Shown: in pieces, positions 24,741-36,189 of the stretch
Layout of the letters: every line of letters starts with the position of its first letter
How positions within the stretch are numbered: the stretch's first letter is position 1
Source of the DNA: Ischnura elegans
Taxonomy: Eukaryota; Arthropoda; Insecta; Odonata; Coenagrionidae
Assembly: GCF_921293095.1 (NCBI RefSeq)
Contig: NC_060251.1
Location: 102,038,566 to 102,102,565, forward strand
Direction of reading: 5' to 3'
DNA length: 64,000 nt
The notes under the pieces: generated by a model
What the model was told of the DNA's origin: nothing
What the model saw: the letters and a program-made list of their open reading frames with translations, nothing else
The model's database searches: none
Program-made: the position numbers and the translations under genes

Positions 24741-26200
24741 GCAAGGCACTACGTCACAACTAATACCTATCAGCGCCGCAGAAATATATAACCCCTAAAT
24801 AAAGTAAAATTCGAATAAAAGTGATGCGATGCGAACAAAAAAGTAACAGAAAACGTCAAACAGCTTTCAGACTGAGCGCTGCTGGAAACTCGGAGACTTC
24901 ATGCGAGGGCTAGATTGCTGAAGCAATTTAAACCAGATAAATATCAGAGAGTCACGAAAAAAAATTATCTTAGAACCGCAGTATATCTTCAGAACTAAAT
25001 GATAAAATTCAGAAAGGTATTTTACGAACGGATAAGACTAAGAATTCATTTTCTCTGTTGCATTAAATGGATAAAATATTAGTCCGCCTTACCAATGCAT
25101 GAGGAAATTATTTAGCAACTATTCAGGTAACAAACACGTCCCACCATACAGCTTTGGACGTGGCTATAATAGCCGATTGCAGATTTATAATTCACAGCCG
25201 TTGTTGAGAAAATCGTATCACTGAGTATTCAGCGATATGTATTGATAAGTTTTTCAATAAATACGGGTTATGGCTTGAAGGAGTCATGGCAAAAAGATTT
25301 CTAATTCAAAAGTAGATTATAAGATTTAAAACATACATTATACGCCAGAGATATATTTTGAGCCCGACGATGAAAATTTTAGCGACTAAGCTAAAGATCA
25401 CCAGCCTAAAATAACCACTGTAGTCCTTCCTATCGATCTCACTGTGTTACAGCAAATGTAAAATGATACAATTCATTATAGAGAGTACTGACTTAAAATT
25501 ACTTAACCTAACCTCGGATCGATTTTTTCCACCCCAATGTAACCTATATATGTGAAGAGTCATTCCTGAGACAAAGGGCTTCCTTAAATCTTCGCGAATT
25601 CTCAATTTTATATCAATCAATTACTATTGTTATCAATGCGTCATTAGCTGTTCTGAATGGCACTCTGAGAGCATAGATATTATTATTGCGTTTGTAAAAA
25701 GAGAAAAAAAGAAAAACCATATAGCCTCGAGTACAGAAATACACCAATGCATCATAATACTTCAAGGTATTTCTTACATCAAAAGTGGAAAGGTGCTCCG
25801 ACGCTGGATAAATCACTTTAATAATAATTCACAGGTTAAGGACGTGAAGATTATTGCAGGCAGATTATAATCGGCCGGCTACTCTCTCAGCCCTCCATTG
25901 AAATCGAGATATGAATCATTTCATTTATTCCCTATTAAAAAATAAGTTCATATTCAATAGACTACATGCTTCCTAACACCTGTATAGTTAACAATCAAAT
26001 TATTTTCAAAAGTATTTAATTCTGCTGAAGCTCGTTCACATTTTAATGTTATTCTACTATGATTTCTTTTGAAATGCACGACAATAATTTTACACGATCT
26101 TACTGGCCAAGTAGCGTAAAATTGAAAACAGCACTCGTATGTTATAAAAAAAAGATAAAGCTATTAAATGTTACTTGCTAAATGAATACCATCGATACCA
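24741..26200. other. Non-coding, nothing recognised
   Basis: AT-rich flank of the tRNA gene. No coding segment or repeat stands out. Confidence 0.4.
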
Positions 26201-26202
26201 TA

Positions 26203-26274
26203 TCCCATGTGGTCTAGTGGCTAGGATATCTGGCTTTCACCCAGAAGGCCCGGGTTCGATTCCCGGCATGGGAA
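26203..26274 (+). tRNA. tRNA-Glu (anticodon TTC)
   Basis: A full cloverleaf can be drawn. Acceptor TCCCATG pairs with CATGGGA. The D arm contains GGTCTAGTGGCTAGGAT (box A). The anticodon arm TCTGG-CTTTCAC-CCAGA puts anticodon TTC at 26236-26238. The T arm is CCGGG-TTCGATT-CCCGG (box B GGTTCGATTCC). The length of 72 nt with the discriminator base, the lack of an intron and the T6 tract at 26276-26281 (RNA polymerase III terminator) all support a working gene. It decodes GAA and GAG. Confidence 0.95.
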
Positions 26275-26275
26275 A

Positions 26276-26281
26276 TTTTTT
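26276..26281 (+). terminator. RNA polymerase III terminator of tRNA-Glu
   Basis: A run of six T residues two bases after the tRNA discriminator position, which is the standard pol III stop signal. Confidence 0.85.
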
Positions 26282-26359
26282 GCCGGACTCGATACCGGTG
26301 GGGTCAAGTCTTCATCTAAACGCAAACCGAAGGTCGCGGGTTCGAGTCCCGCCTGGGTA
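26282..26359 (+). repeat. tRNA-derived SINE head (family S, copy 2)
   Basis: It begins directly after the tRNA-Glu terminator. It has GGTGGGGTCAAGTC (box A-like), CGCGGGTTCGAGTCCCGCC (box B) and TGGGTAA, matching the copies at 8371 and 40615. The acceptor stem does not pair, so it is not a second tRNA. Insertion at a pol III terminator could give a tRNA-SINE dimer transcript if termination leaks. Confidence 0.75.
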
Positions 26360-27940
26360 AGATTCTCCAGCCGCAAAAGCTTTAGATGTACTGTTTTAAG
26401 CTAAATAGAGAGAATGTTTTCTAATAAAAGCATCATCCCAAACTACAGCAGTTTAAATTTAATAACCCTTTCATTCAGAAATTATTGATAAAAAGACAAC
26501 CATTCGTAGGCCTGAACTGTTCAGGCTTGGGTAGAAAAATATTTACAAATATAAGTTCTCTAAGTAGTAGACTTTCAATACCGCACTCAATACACGGCTG
26601 GAGTTGAAAAAGCGTGATTGTATTAACGATATCGAATAAATAATTTCGCTTATACTACTTAAAATATCGGTATATAATGTCAACTTAATTGCCATAGAAA
26701 CCAAAGGAGATTTTTTATTTGCCAGGTTTCTTGCATACAACATAGCCATAAATATTTCCATGGCTTTTCGATTGGTCTTCATTCTAACTTTAACCAATGA
26801 CGTCTCGAAGTACCCAACTATGATCCTAAATCAGAAATTTCAGGAAACGATACCTGTAATTAAAAAGCAATCAAAAAATTCCATAAGTCAAGCGTGAGAA
26901 TTGCTAATTTATAATGCGTAATCATTCATTCCTCGCCCAAAAGTAACTTCCTTATTCCTAGTACTGATCGAAACTGAAATAACTTATCTAGATGCATTCG
27001 TTCCACGACGAATTTCTTATTAAAAGAAAATAGTGCACTCAAGTATACCACCAATTTAAATTAAAATTGAATGTAAATGAAAAACGATGCATGCCGATGA
27101 ATAATCTTTTAGCGATTCTTTAATGGAGGAAACTGTTATATATGGCACTATTTCAAATTGATTCCTTTCCAAATAATGAATACCGTACACAAATACATTT
27201 CTACGGATATGACTTCACTGTTCTTCGCATCTTAGATTATATTATTCTTAAATAAATATTTCACAGGATACAAATCATTATTCTTCACCAAGATTCGAAC
27301 TAGAGTTCTATAATTCATTCAAATACTCTAATGAATTTACAGTAAATGAGGCATTACTAATTAGCGGCAAAGGTGATGGCCAATTATTTCTCCCCATGAA
27401 ATTTTTTCTTAAAATTTGATCACACTTGTGAAGATGAGCATGAGAAGACAATAGGGAGAAGATTGTGGAGACACCACACTTTTCCTTGGGAGGGGATTTT
27501 CACAGTTCGTAAAAAGTGAAAAGAACATTAGTGATACAATTGCAATGGTCAGATAGGTATTAATTAAAAAACGAAAATAATTTTGAGGCAAATTGAATAT
27601 TTAAATCGGGAAAATTACTCGTTAGAATCATATTACTCTAAGATACTAATCACCCTTACACGTAAGAGTAATTTTCTAAGTGTATGAACGCGTGAATGAA
27701 TACAAAAATACTCCGTGTAGCCACCCAACTTATGCGAACGAATGAACAGAAAATAAAACCTGTTCTAATTTGGTCCATGTATTCGTGCGTGTTACCTTCC
27801 GGTCCAGCAAAATCGTTCCCACATTCACATATTAACTCCTTCGTGTTAATGCACCGTGAAACTAAGACATCGTAAGACACAGATGACATTGATAAGGGAC
27901 ATAAAATAGATTGAGGCATTGGATATAAGGACGTGAAGAA
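26360..27940. other. Non-coding, nothing recognised
   Basis: AT-rich sequence. A box B-like word on the minus strand near 27290 (AGTTCGAATCTTGG) may be a tRNA-derived scrap. No gene is seen. Confidence 0.4.
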
Positions 27941-27942
27941 AA

Positions 27943-28125
27943 ATGCTGATTATCCATTGGGTGGACAGAGTGAAAAACAATGAATTGTTGGCCAGAGTAA
28001 GAAAAGAAAGAAGACTAATGAGGACAGCAAAAAAAGGAAACTGAACTGGCTGGGGCATTTATTATGCGTAGAGTGTATTTCGAGGGTGCTGTAGAAGGAG
28101 TGGTGGAAGGAAAGAGTAAATAATG
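27943..28125 (+). pseudogene. Non-LTR retrotransposon reverse-transcriptase C-terminal fragment
   Basis: One frame reads HWVDRVKNNELLARV...RRLMRT. After a frameshift near 28035, the next frame reads RKLNWLGHLLCVECI. This pairing of a W-x-D-R-V-x-N-x-E-x-L block with a K-x-N-W-x-G-H-x-L block is the usual tail of arthropod LINE ORF2 proteins after the reverse-transcriptase domain. Stops and the frameshift make it dead. No catalytic reverse-transcriptase motif is present, so this is a 5'-truncated copy. A similar tail lies at 35570. Confidence 0.65.
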
Positions 28126-28250
28126 TATAAAATCACCTACGATTTATAGTATGAGACCGGCTACGAAGGGATGAAAACAGAGCTATCTATCTATCTGGTA
28201 AACGGTCGATCCAGTTCAGTGTGAAATTGGACTTCCATAAAGTAACACAG

Positions 28251-28335
28251 CCTTGAGGATGGGAGACAAGTCGTCTCCCGAAACGTCGGCTTGTATAAAA
28301 GCATTAACCTGGCTGAAAACCCGAGAAATATTCGT
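28251..28335 (+). repeat. Recurrent hairpin motif (TTGAGGAT-stem-GAAACGTCGG), locus 1
   Basis: TTGAGGA (28253-28259) is followed by T, a perfect 7-bp stem GGGAGAC/GTCTCCC (28261-28267 and 28273-28279) closing the loop AAGTC, then GAAACGTCGG and, downstream, ACCCGAGAAA. The same layout, with the same loop but a different stem sequence, occurs at 44842-44873. A shorter version is at 33983-34008. It is probably the conserved end of a repetitive element. Function is unknown. Confidence 0.7.
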
Positions 28336-28428
28336 CAGAAGTATTCACCAGGAAAAATTTAAACCGTTTACTATCTGGAGGAGTGTCTACTGAGGACTGC
28401 TAAACAGCAGACAACCATATAATGAAAA

Positions 28429-28500
28429 CGGCTTCTCCCAGATTCGAACTCGGTACACTTGCATGTGAAGCCTAACGTTCAACCAACTGGATTATAATGC
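28429..28500 (-). repeat. tRNA-like SINE fragment
   Basis: On the minus strand a box B-like GAGTTCGAATCTGGG and an upstream box A-like AGTTGGTTGAACGTTAGG sit at tRNA spacing. No acceptor stem can be formed. It differs from family S and represents another tRNA-derived repeat. Confidence 0.5.
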
Positions 28501-31315
28501 ATAATTAATCACCCGCATCTACTTACGGAATTAAAATCACGGATGTGGACGAAATTACCAGAAGCGCCCTTAATGACCCCTGAAGTTCGAAACGCTGACG
28601 TCGCAGATATGAAGAGGCAAATTTAAGCATGCTTCGATTTTCGTTCCACGAACGCGAGGCTTTCTCTCAATTTCAATCGGATTAGAGCTGCAGCGAAAAG
28701 TTATATGAGCGATTCACCTCTTGGACCGCTCTGATGAAAATTTTACGGTAGGTTTATCACTAACTTATGAGGGATATTAAACTTCAACATATACAAGATA
28801 TAGATGTATAGGAGTAATGTAATTTAACCTTATTCACGATATGGATTAATAAAAGGAAAGAATAAAAAATGAAGAGAAAAAATTGCAATAATTTCAGCCA
28901 CCTCAGGGTTCAAACCAACCCTCTATTTTTGATTTCTCTGACTTTTTCCTGATTTACAGTCCGAATTATTAATAAATATCCATGGCTTTATATCAATCGC
29001 AGAGCACGTAAGTAAGGGTGTAGTGGTAATACGCATCAAAATAAATTGTAAAATTGTTTATCTCGGACTGTATCAAAATTCAGTATATGTTGAAAAACAA
29101 AACAAAAATTCAAATCTAGGCAGTCATTATTAAATAATCTGTGATTATAAATCCTCTATTTGCCTCCCACAACTACCAGAGGCAATGACGATAAATTCAA
29201 AAGGTATTTAAGTTAAAGGTAACATCTTCGAGAAAAAATTTCATTCATGCCAATTTTCGGTACAATAAAATGCTGTTTTTTTACTCTAGTGTTATTTTTT
29301 TAATTTTTAACGATGCGATTGATTTTGATTTTTTTTTCATGATTTTGATATTTTGATGCATGATTTAAATTTTGAATCATCAACTACCTAAAAGTCGATA
29401 TTTTCGCTCGTGGCACTTTTCGGTTGAGAAGCAAAAACCGATTATATCGGCCCGCGGCACTAAGAGGGTCAAAAGTCACAAAAGTCATCACACAATAAAT
29501 ATTTTTCCCGGCTTGCCGTTATCGCAGCAGCCTGTTCATTGTTTGTAGATATTTCCGCGGCCTTCCCTGCTGCTGGCTATTGAATCAGCCAATTTTTTTG
29601 CGGATAACCTCGTCTTTGCCTTGATCTATCTCTTTTTCTGAACGCAAACAAAACCACCCACCTCGCTGCCCGAAATGCTCCGTGTTCAACGACTATTGTC
29701 ACCTTTGCATTGCGACTCATGAGTTTTTCCCTGACCCTTACGTAACGTAACCATATTTCCCTGACCGGTACACACCCTGCGTCTGTAAAAATGTAGACAG
29801 TCACTGACGAACGCTGCTGTCTAGATGAAAACTTTACGGCGCTAGAAGAGGATGGAGAGGGAAAGGGAAAGTTGCGAAGTGTGCGTATCATTTTATTGAA
29901 TTTCCCTCTTATCTCTATGATACAAGAGAATTTTTTCCTAAAAATGACTCATTACTGTAGAACACGGAGATATCTCTTCAAAATACTGAAAAAGAAATTT
30001 CATTTGCACCGCGTAATATGGAATACTGAAAAACAATGATAATATATACAATTTCAATCAATCATGGGCTTGACCGGGGAAACAGTAAGTGGGATTCAGA
30101 ATTTTGATACGGATAATAATTTCAATGAATTCATGATTTCCAGTGAAGTCTATGACAGTAAATTCACAGATTTTCTGAACTAACCAAAAATAATGTACCA
30201 CAATATTTCAAAATATTCCAGCCTTGTACGAATACCTCCATTTTCGGTCCTAAGGTTTCTTTGAATAAAGGGAATTTCTGAATAAACAAGGGTAAAATAA
30301 CTGTAGGCATTCGGTACAAAATTAAAATTAGACACAATACGTGTAAGGATAAGCAATTCCCGATATGGTAGTTCTATTATTTAATGTCTAGCCTTCTTTT
30401 GAAGCATATTTAGAATTTCCTCTTTCAAATGCTGGAGGCACAAGTAAAGGTGAAAAAACGTACATTATACAAAGATATGTTTTTCAAATATCATATATCC
30501 AGTATTTGGTTCCACTGTACTGATATTTTCATTTAAAAGGCGGCATTATTTCAGTTTTATAAGATATAATATGCTACTCAAGCCTAATGATCACGCCTCA
30601 TTTTTTTCATTATATTAACATGATAACACATCATATTTAAGGCTCCGGTCACAGAAATAAATACATTCAAGTTTAGCTAGACATATCCTCAATCAATTTA
30701 CAGGAATTTCCATAAGAACTGGCAGAAATGTTACAATGTTTACGCTCAATATTCATAAAATATAGCTAACAAAGGTAAACTTTTTGACCGGCAATTTCTA
30801 TTAAATAATAAGAGTAGGTTTGTAAATTTTGACGTAAATGCCACGAACGAAAATTCTGTGGAGGAAAAGATATTTGCTTTTCTTTTCTTACAAACTTTCC
30901 ATATTTCACTGAAACTTACTAGAATACATAAATTCAATTTTCCTCTAGCCAACTTCTAAACATGACTATTAATAGACCGTGGGATCCAGTGTAACTTTCA
31001 GCTGAGCCGGAGTTAGAGATCATCCTGGCATTCAATCCCATCTCGAATGCGTGCGACGAACTAGTACTAGAGAGCGTATTATTTTGAAAATATAAATTCC
31101 AATGAAGAACATTTGGTAAGTAGCTACTGACGACAATAGTATGCCATGGATATTCGCCGAGTATTATCATGCCATTGAAATGAAATACAACTAGCCTGAA
31201 ATTCTTAGGGATGAAGCAATACAACAAAAACTTCTAAATATGACGGTGGATCATCAAATACTTAATTTATTCGACTGAAGTCATATAAACTGTTTTCTTT
31301 CGTCCATTAAAAAAA
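28501..31315. other. Non-coding, nothing recognised
   Basis: Mostly AT-rich. The stretch 29470-29890 is less AT-rich and keeps a 104-codon minus-strand frame open. Its product shows no recognisable domain and no splice partners. Confidence 0.4.
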
Positions 31316-31318
31316 TCA

Positions 31319-31375
31319 AGGACCGAGAATTGAACCACGAACCTTTGACTGCGCTGTCTACGCTCTATTTATATA
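31319..31375 (-). repeat. tRNA-like fragment (box B only)
   Basis: The minus strand shows GGTTCGTGGTTCAATTCTCGG, a box B with plausible T-arm pairing, at the end of a truncated tRNA-like segment. Box A is not convincing. Confidence 0.35.
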
Positions 31376-31747
31376 TTTTATGAGATCCCCCATTAGCTGT
31401 GCTAGAACTACATCACATCTTTTCGATTGAAATTCAATAAAAATGAACCGTAAGACTCACTTAAAATAATATTTTCAGTGTAGGTTTTAAGAATGATGAA
31501 AGCCACTACTTCGAAAAAGGCCTTTTTAATAATAAAAAAAAATTTCTACCACCATTTCTACGAATTTCGATGCATTAGGTCGTCAAATAAATATATTTCG
31601 TAAACAAGTTTGATTGATACGAATTAAACCAATCACTTGATTGTTTAAAACACTTCTAACTCATTTGTGACCCCTGGTTACAAATTAGCAACTAAATTTT
31701 AAAAATACAAGCCAACTATTGTTTACAAAGGATAATAATTTTCATGG

Positions 31748-31806
31748 AAAAATTAATATTTATAAGAGGACGATACATTAATATTTATAAGAGGATGATA
31801 CATGAA
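31748..31806 (+). repeat. Two-unit tandem repeat, 28-bp period
   Basis: TTAATATTTATAAGAGGACG then ATACA is repeated almost perfectly as TTAATATTTATAAGAGGATG then ATACA. A recent small tandem duplication. Confidence 0.85.
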
Positions 31807-33980
31807 TATGTTTCATCCTTTAACTTTTCACAAGTTTATTCTCGAGATGTTAGCTTTTCCCGACACATCTGGAGTAATTGAATCAACCAGCAATCAACGT
31901 AAAGTTTTATGAACCCATTAGCTACTGAGAAAATAGCTATTTTTTGGAGTGCGAAGCCAAACATACATTTTCTGTTATTTTCTGATCGCAAAAATAAAAA
32001 CTATTAATATACGGCATATAAACACTTTTTTATGGACTATTCCTGAACCAATTACATGGAGGAAACCAATATCAGTAAGTAAAAATTAACTTCTACGATC
32101 TTTTCTATAATATATATTATTTAAATTCTCTCAGAGTAGCAGAACCTTAACACTACAGCTTTGTAACAGAAGCGGACAGACAACTACCACGATGACTTAT
32201 TCAGTAAAGGGGATATAGCGGAAGTATGTCGAAACACAGCACCGCTTTCAAGGCAGATGGCTGAATTCACTCCATAGCCATCCATTAGTCCAATAAAATT
32301 ACTACCACCACAACCCTTTAGCGAGCGTGGCTCCCTAAAAAATAGCGATCCTGCAAATGGGCAATATGTCACTGTCAAGCATTTCTTCATGCTTATTTTT
32401 TTCAGAATTTTTGAATCAACATCATGAGAAGTATTCCTTACAGCTATTCGTAATACATAGAGCTTCCTAAACTTTTTCAACAACAATAATAACAACTGCA
32501 ATTCCCCAACTGCAATAAAAACAGCGGAGGTAAAATATACTTGCTGTAAAATTAGCACATTGATGCCAGAAGTAAATGGGATGATTTTCTAAAAGATACG
32601 GAAAAAATCCACATATTACAATCACCTACGATCTATAGCCAAGAATAAGATATGCGGTCCAGTAGTGAATTGACACTGCATTAAATTACATAAACATACC
32701 TTTTCAAAATTTAAATTTCACTTATTTAATGAAGCTAATTATTGATTAAAACTAAAAGAGGACTAAAGCCTCAAAGCTATCAATATATCTTCTCTCCTAT
32801 CAAAATCAAGCTCGACATTTCCAATATAGAACCGCGGAATCAGGGAATTCGGAGTCAAAGGAATTAGTAAGGTGGTATATATTCGGGTAGGTCTACAATT
32901 CTTCCTCCGTGTAGCCAAAAATCAAGCATAGTTAAAGCCCCACTGATTCAGTCTCGGAGATGTGGCTTTATGCACTCAACTACGTGTAGTATTTGATGTC
33001 CAAAACCTATCCTATACCACGTAAAACTTAACTCTGACTGAATCCATCAACCATCCACGGAGAACAATAATGTCCAGGTACGTAGCATAATTGAGTTAGA
33101 CTATCCGTCTGCAAGTCCAAAAGCACTATATACGTATAAACGAAACATCTTTAAATAAAATAATCGCATCAAAAAATGGATTGAACCCTTTATTACTAAA
33201 ATATATGCCTTTGATAGAAAAATAGTTGAGTACGTATAGAATAGCCAAAAACTGAATATAATATGCGGGGTTTCAGGTAATTTGTAGGTATCTGAGACTA
33301 CAGTGAAATGTCAATGAAGGAATTTTCCAGTAATTACTCTTAAGAATAACGTATGAGATTACAGAAAATAATTTGGTCAGATATATACACACACAATGCA
33401 ATATAGTAAATAGCTGGTATTGATTGAAAAATTTTGTTACCTGTTGTTCATTTATTCATTCATATATCACTAAATTTTAAGTTTGAATTATCATATACAT
33501 ACGTGATATATTTCAAAAAGTTCTAACGATCTCGACAAACAACTACAATCGTACGAGCTCTGCAACAACTCAGCAGCTACGAAAGTCCTGGCGATAACGC
33601 CAGTGTTACAATTTGCTTCTCGTCTCTAATCTCTCCTCGTTAATATCCCAGTGTAGCTATAAATATGCTCAGTTGAAGAGTCTTATCTTCGGTGAGATAT
33701 GTTCCAGGATTCCCATGGAGAATAACCCGTGAATAAAGCTACTGATAACACACGAGAGTTAAAACGGGAAGCTTCTTGTCCGAATCATCAAACGAAGCTG
33801 GAAATTGTACAGAAAACTTGGTTTTGTGAATTCACAAGATTAATCACTGAATGAGGCTTACGTCCATGCATTTCACTATCACAACGACACCCCCAAAGTG
33901 TCACAAAGAGTTAATTTGAACTTCGTGATAATTCGAAGTAGTTTTAAGTGTATAAATGTATGATGCATGCAAGATCAGTC
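31807..33980. other. Non-coding, nothing recognised
   Basis: AT-rich sequence. ATTACAATCACCTACGATCTATAG near 32617 resembles ATAAAATCACCTACGATTTATAG at 28127, just after the LINE fragment, so it may be a scrap of the same element's 3' end. Confidence 0.4.
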
Positions 33981-33982
33981 AC

Positions 33983-34008
33983 CTGACGATGTAACCAAGT
34001 TACGAAAC
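33983..34008 (+). repeat. Recurrent hairpin motif (CTGACGAT-stem-GAAAC), locus 2
   Basis: CTGACGA (33983-33989), T, then the stem GTAAC/GTTAC around a CAA loop, then GAAAC. It has the same architecture as the motifs at 28253 and 44842, with a third, unrelated stem sequence that still pairs perfectly. Confidence 0.65.
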
Positions 34009-34600
34009 CCGGGTCGTGCCCATAATTAAATAACAGTGAACCTTACAAAGTTTTATTTCCTTACTTCTAGACATAAAATGATACTATTTATTTAAAATAA
34101 TTCATTAAATTATTAATCGATTGCCTTAAAGCTTTGCAATGTATTTCAGGAAAGAATAATTTTAAAAATCAGTTTCATATTCGTAAACTAATATCATTAA
34201 AAAATTTCCCCCTTTTTACTGGATATAATAAACAATTAATGGCTTATTTTAGCAAAATTTCCAATTTTTTTGGCAAAATATATTTTTTCTTTATATTTCA
34301 ACATCATATTCGGAATAAGCGACCTCGAAAACTATTATATTCCAAATTTCAAACAGATTACATGATATTTAATAATTATGACCACCTTTTAAGCATTTGG
34401 CCCCACTGTGCGCCGGCCAGCGACCGTTTAATCTTGGTGTGGCAGTGTAGCAGAATACCTTGTTTTGGTGACCAGTTGACTTAGTATGTGTAAATTGTTT
34501 TAATGTAAGTAGGTCTAGTTGTAGTTGAGATAATCGAGTTACTGATTGTTAGTGTTTTAGTGTTAGTGATTTCTTTGTGTATTAGTTAGTCATAATGGTC
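34009..34600. other. Unrecognised open frame in AT-rich sequence
   Basis: A 116-codon plus-strand frame (34134-34484) is rich in Phe, Lys and Ile, as expected from AT-rich sequence, with a short GC-richer end. I recognise no domain and see no splice partners. Chance is likely. Confidence 0.25.
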
Positions 34601-35230
34601 TCTATATTGCCTTAAAAACTTACTATAATATACAAAATATTCGAAAATTTTGACCCCACCGGTGGAGAGTGCCCCTCCCAGAATTTGACTCATGAGCCTC
34701 CACTGTGGGGGGGGGGGGGGTTAGGTGCAACTAATACCGGGGTGTGTGGGGTATGGAATACCCACCAGGATAAGCGGTAGTTGCGAGATTAATAAATTGC
34801 GGAATTTTAAGGTAAACTGTTCAAAATGGTGAGTTTTACGGCTTTCTGAGGGATATTTTATTAATCCTTATCATATTCTATTAGTAATATCAATCCAATT
34901 AAGCAAAATGGATTAAACCTAACCATTTCTCTGAGCTCTGGGGGGGTTTTTAACCCCCAAACCCCCCCCCCCCCCCTTCCCCTCCCCGCTGCAACACTGG
35001 TCATGACGACCGATATGACGTCATATCCATTCCAGAAAACCTTTTCAGCGTGTCTTTTACGGAATTTCACATGGATTTGACTGTGTGAAACCACTGTAAC
35101 ACAAGATATAATAGAAGTAACAGGGAAAACAGCCACTTCACTTATCTTCAGCGTGAATGGCTTCCAATTGTACCGTATACTGCACATCCTCACGACTCCA
35201 CCTCCAGGATTGACCAAGAATTCAGAATCC
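34601..35230. repeat. Low-complexity stretch with long G and C homopolymers
   Basis: A run of 14 G near 34707 and a run of about 16 C near 34961, interrupted by AAA, lie about 250 bp apart. The sequence between them is unique-looking. Such homopolymers are often slippage-expanded ends or remnants inside repeats. They also have quadruplex potential on opposite strands. No gene is seen. Confidence 0.6.
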
Positions 35231-35560
35231 TACAAGGAAGAAGATAAAGCATTGTTTTTCGATTATTCTAACGGTAGAGGTAGATTTAAATTTTAGGTGC
35301 ATAAGATTTAAATAAAGAAGATTTTGTGAATTATTTCGTTCAGTCACCCCGTAAAAATTGCACTTCACATTTCAATTCAAATTGTGCCTTTTATTCTATA
35401 GCATGCTTCGCTTTGCTTCATCACCCCGCTTCATCCAACAGGCGTCTAAGGTCATCACCGATTGGCTGACTTCAAAACGGCTAAATGATCTAATTCCTTG
35501 GGAGCACTATACAGTCCGTAGCTTCTCTTTCTCTCCGTTTAATTCACTTTCTTGACAATA
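35231..35560. other. Non-coding flank of LINE fragment
   Basis: No domain recognised. The short plus-strand frame at 35358-35555 is of unknown significance. Confidence 0.35.
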
Positions 35561-35561
35561 A

Positions 35562-35850
35562 AAATGGATTGACCGAGCAAGTAATGAGGGAGTGCTAAGA
35601 AGAGTGGGTGAAAAGAGAAGTCTTCTAAAAACATTGGACACGGGAAACGGGACAACTTAGTTGGCAACATTACGAGGCATGATGGTCTGATGAACACAAT
35701 CGTAGATGGACAGGTGGATGGGAAGAAGGGCAAGGGACGGCCCCGAATGAATAACATAGGACAGGTTATGGATGCAAAAGAGAAGAAATAAGTCACTATG
35801 GAAAGGCTAACAGGTATTAGAACGGAATTGAGAGCCGTGTCCAATCAATA
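35562..35850 (+). pseudogene. Non-LTR retrotransposon reverse-transcriptase C-terminal fragment
   Basis: Across frameshifts and stops the plus strand encodes EQVMRE...VKREVF, then a frame with VGNITRHDGLMNTIVDGQVDG, KGKGRPRMNNIGQVMD, and finally LTGIRTELRAVSNQ. The order [R-x-x-H-D-G-L]-[G-x-G-R-P-R]-[M-x-x-L-x-x-x-R-x-x-x-R-x-x-x-N-Q] is the characteristic tail of arthropod LINE ORF2 proteins, following the reverse transcriptase. It is inactivated and 5'-truncated. Its tail differs from the 27943 fragment, so it belongs to a different subfamily. Confidence 0.75.
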
Positions 35851-35920
35851 TTGGATTCCAAAGCACTGCAGGAACAAGTGACTTAGTATGCAGTCACGCG
35901 CACGAGAGCAGAGTTAAATA

Positions 35921-36167
35921 CACCAACGGATGAAGTTCGCCATGAAAAAATGTTGTTGCCAAAAAAAAAGTTGACGTCACAAGTACGACCCTCGCCACAT
36001 GTGCCACAGAGTGGACTTGTGACGTCAACATATTGTTCGGTAAAACCCATAGAGAAGTTTGGCCTGGTTGTGGAATCGGCTAACACACCTGACCAGCAAT
36101 CTGGAGATCCGGGTTCGAATCCCGGCTAAGGCAAATATTTTTTCATGGCAAACTTCATCCGCTGGTG
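35921..36167. repeat. Foldback unit enclosing a tRNA-like SINE head
   Basis: The outer arms CACCAACGGATGAAGTTCGC (from 35921) and its near-complement ending GCTGGTG at 36167 are about 38 bp each. Inside, GTTGACGTCACAAGT (35970-35984) pairs perfectly with ACTTGTGACGTCAAC (36015-36029). Between the inner hairpin and the right outer arm lies a tRNA-like segment. No protein is encoded. Two head-to-head SINE tails or a foldback transposon are both possible. Confidence 0.7.
36059..36131 (+). repeat. tRNA-like SINE head (Ala-like, AGC)
   Basis: GGCCTGGTTGTGGAATCGGC (box A-like) and GATCCGGGTTCGAATCCCGGC (a perfect T arm and box B) have tRNA spacing. The anticodon position reads AGC in CCAGCAA. The anticodon stem has a mismatch and the D arm is irregular, so this is a SINE promoter rather than a working tRNA gene. 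Confidence 0.6.
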
Positions 36168-36189
36168 CATTCTCAATATTGGATTGTTG

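Noticed and set aside
28253-28284. Calling the CTGAnGAT-stem-GAAAC motifs hammerhead ribozymes
   Set aside because: The core is interrupted by an extra T between the CTGAnGA box and helix II, one copy starts with T instead of C, and I could not draw helices I and III with the cleavage-site triplet. Reported only as a hairpin family with a resemblance.
29577-29891. 104-codon minus-strand frame
   Set aside because: No domain, no splice partner and basic low-complexity composition. Noted within the non-coding entry only.
35539-35844. 101-codon minus-strand frame
   Set aside because: It is the antisense shadow of the plus-strand LINE reverse-transcriptase fragment.
36059-36131. A second tRNA gene (Ala-AGC-like)
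   Set aside because: The T arm is perfect but the anticodon stem and D arm do not pair properly and there is no matched acceptor stem. It is a SINE head.
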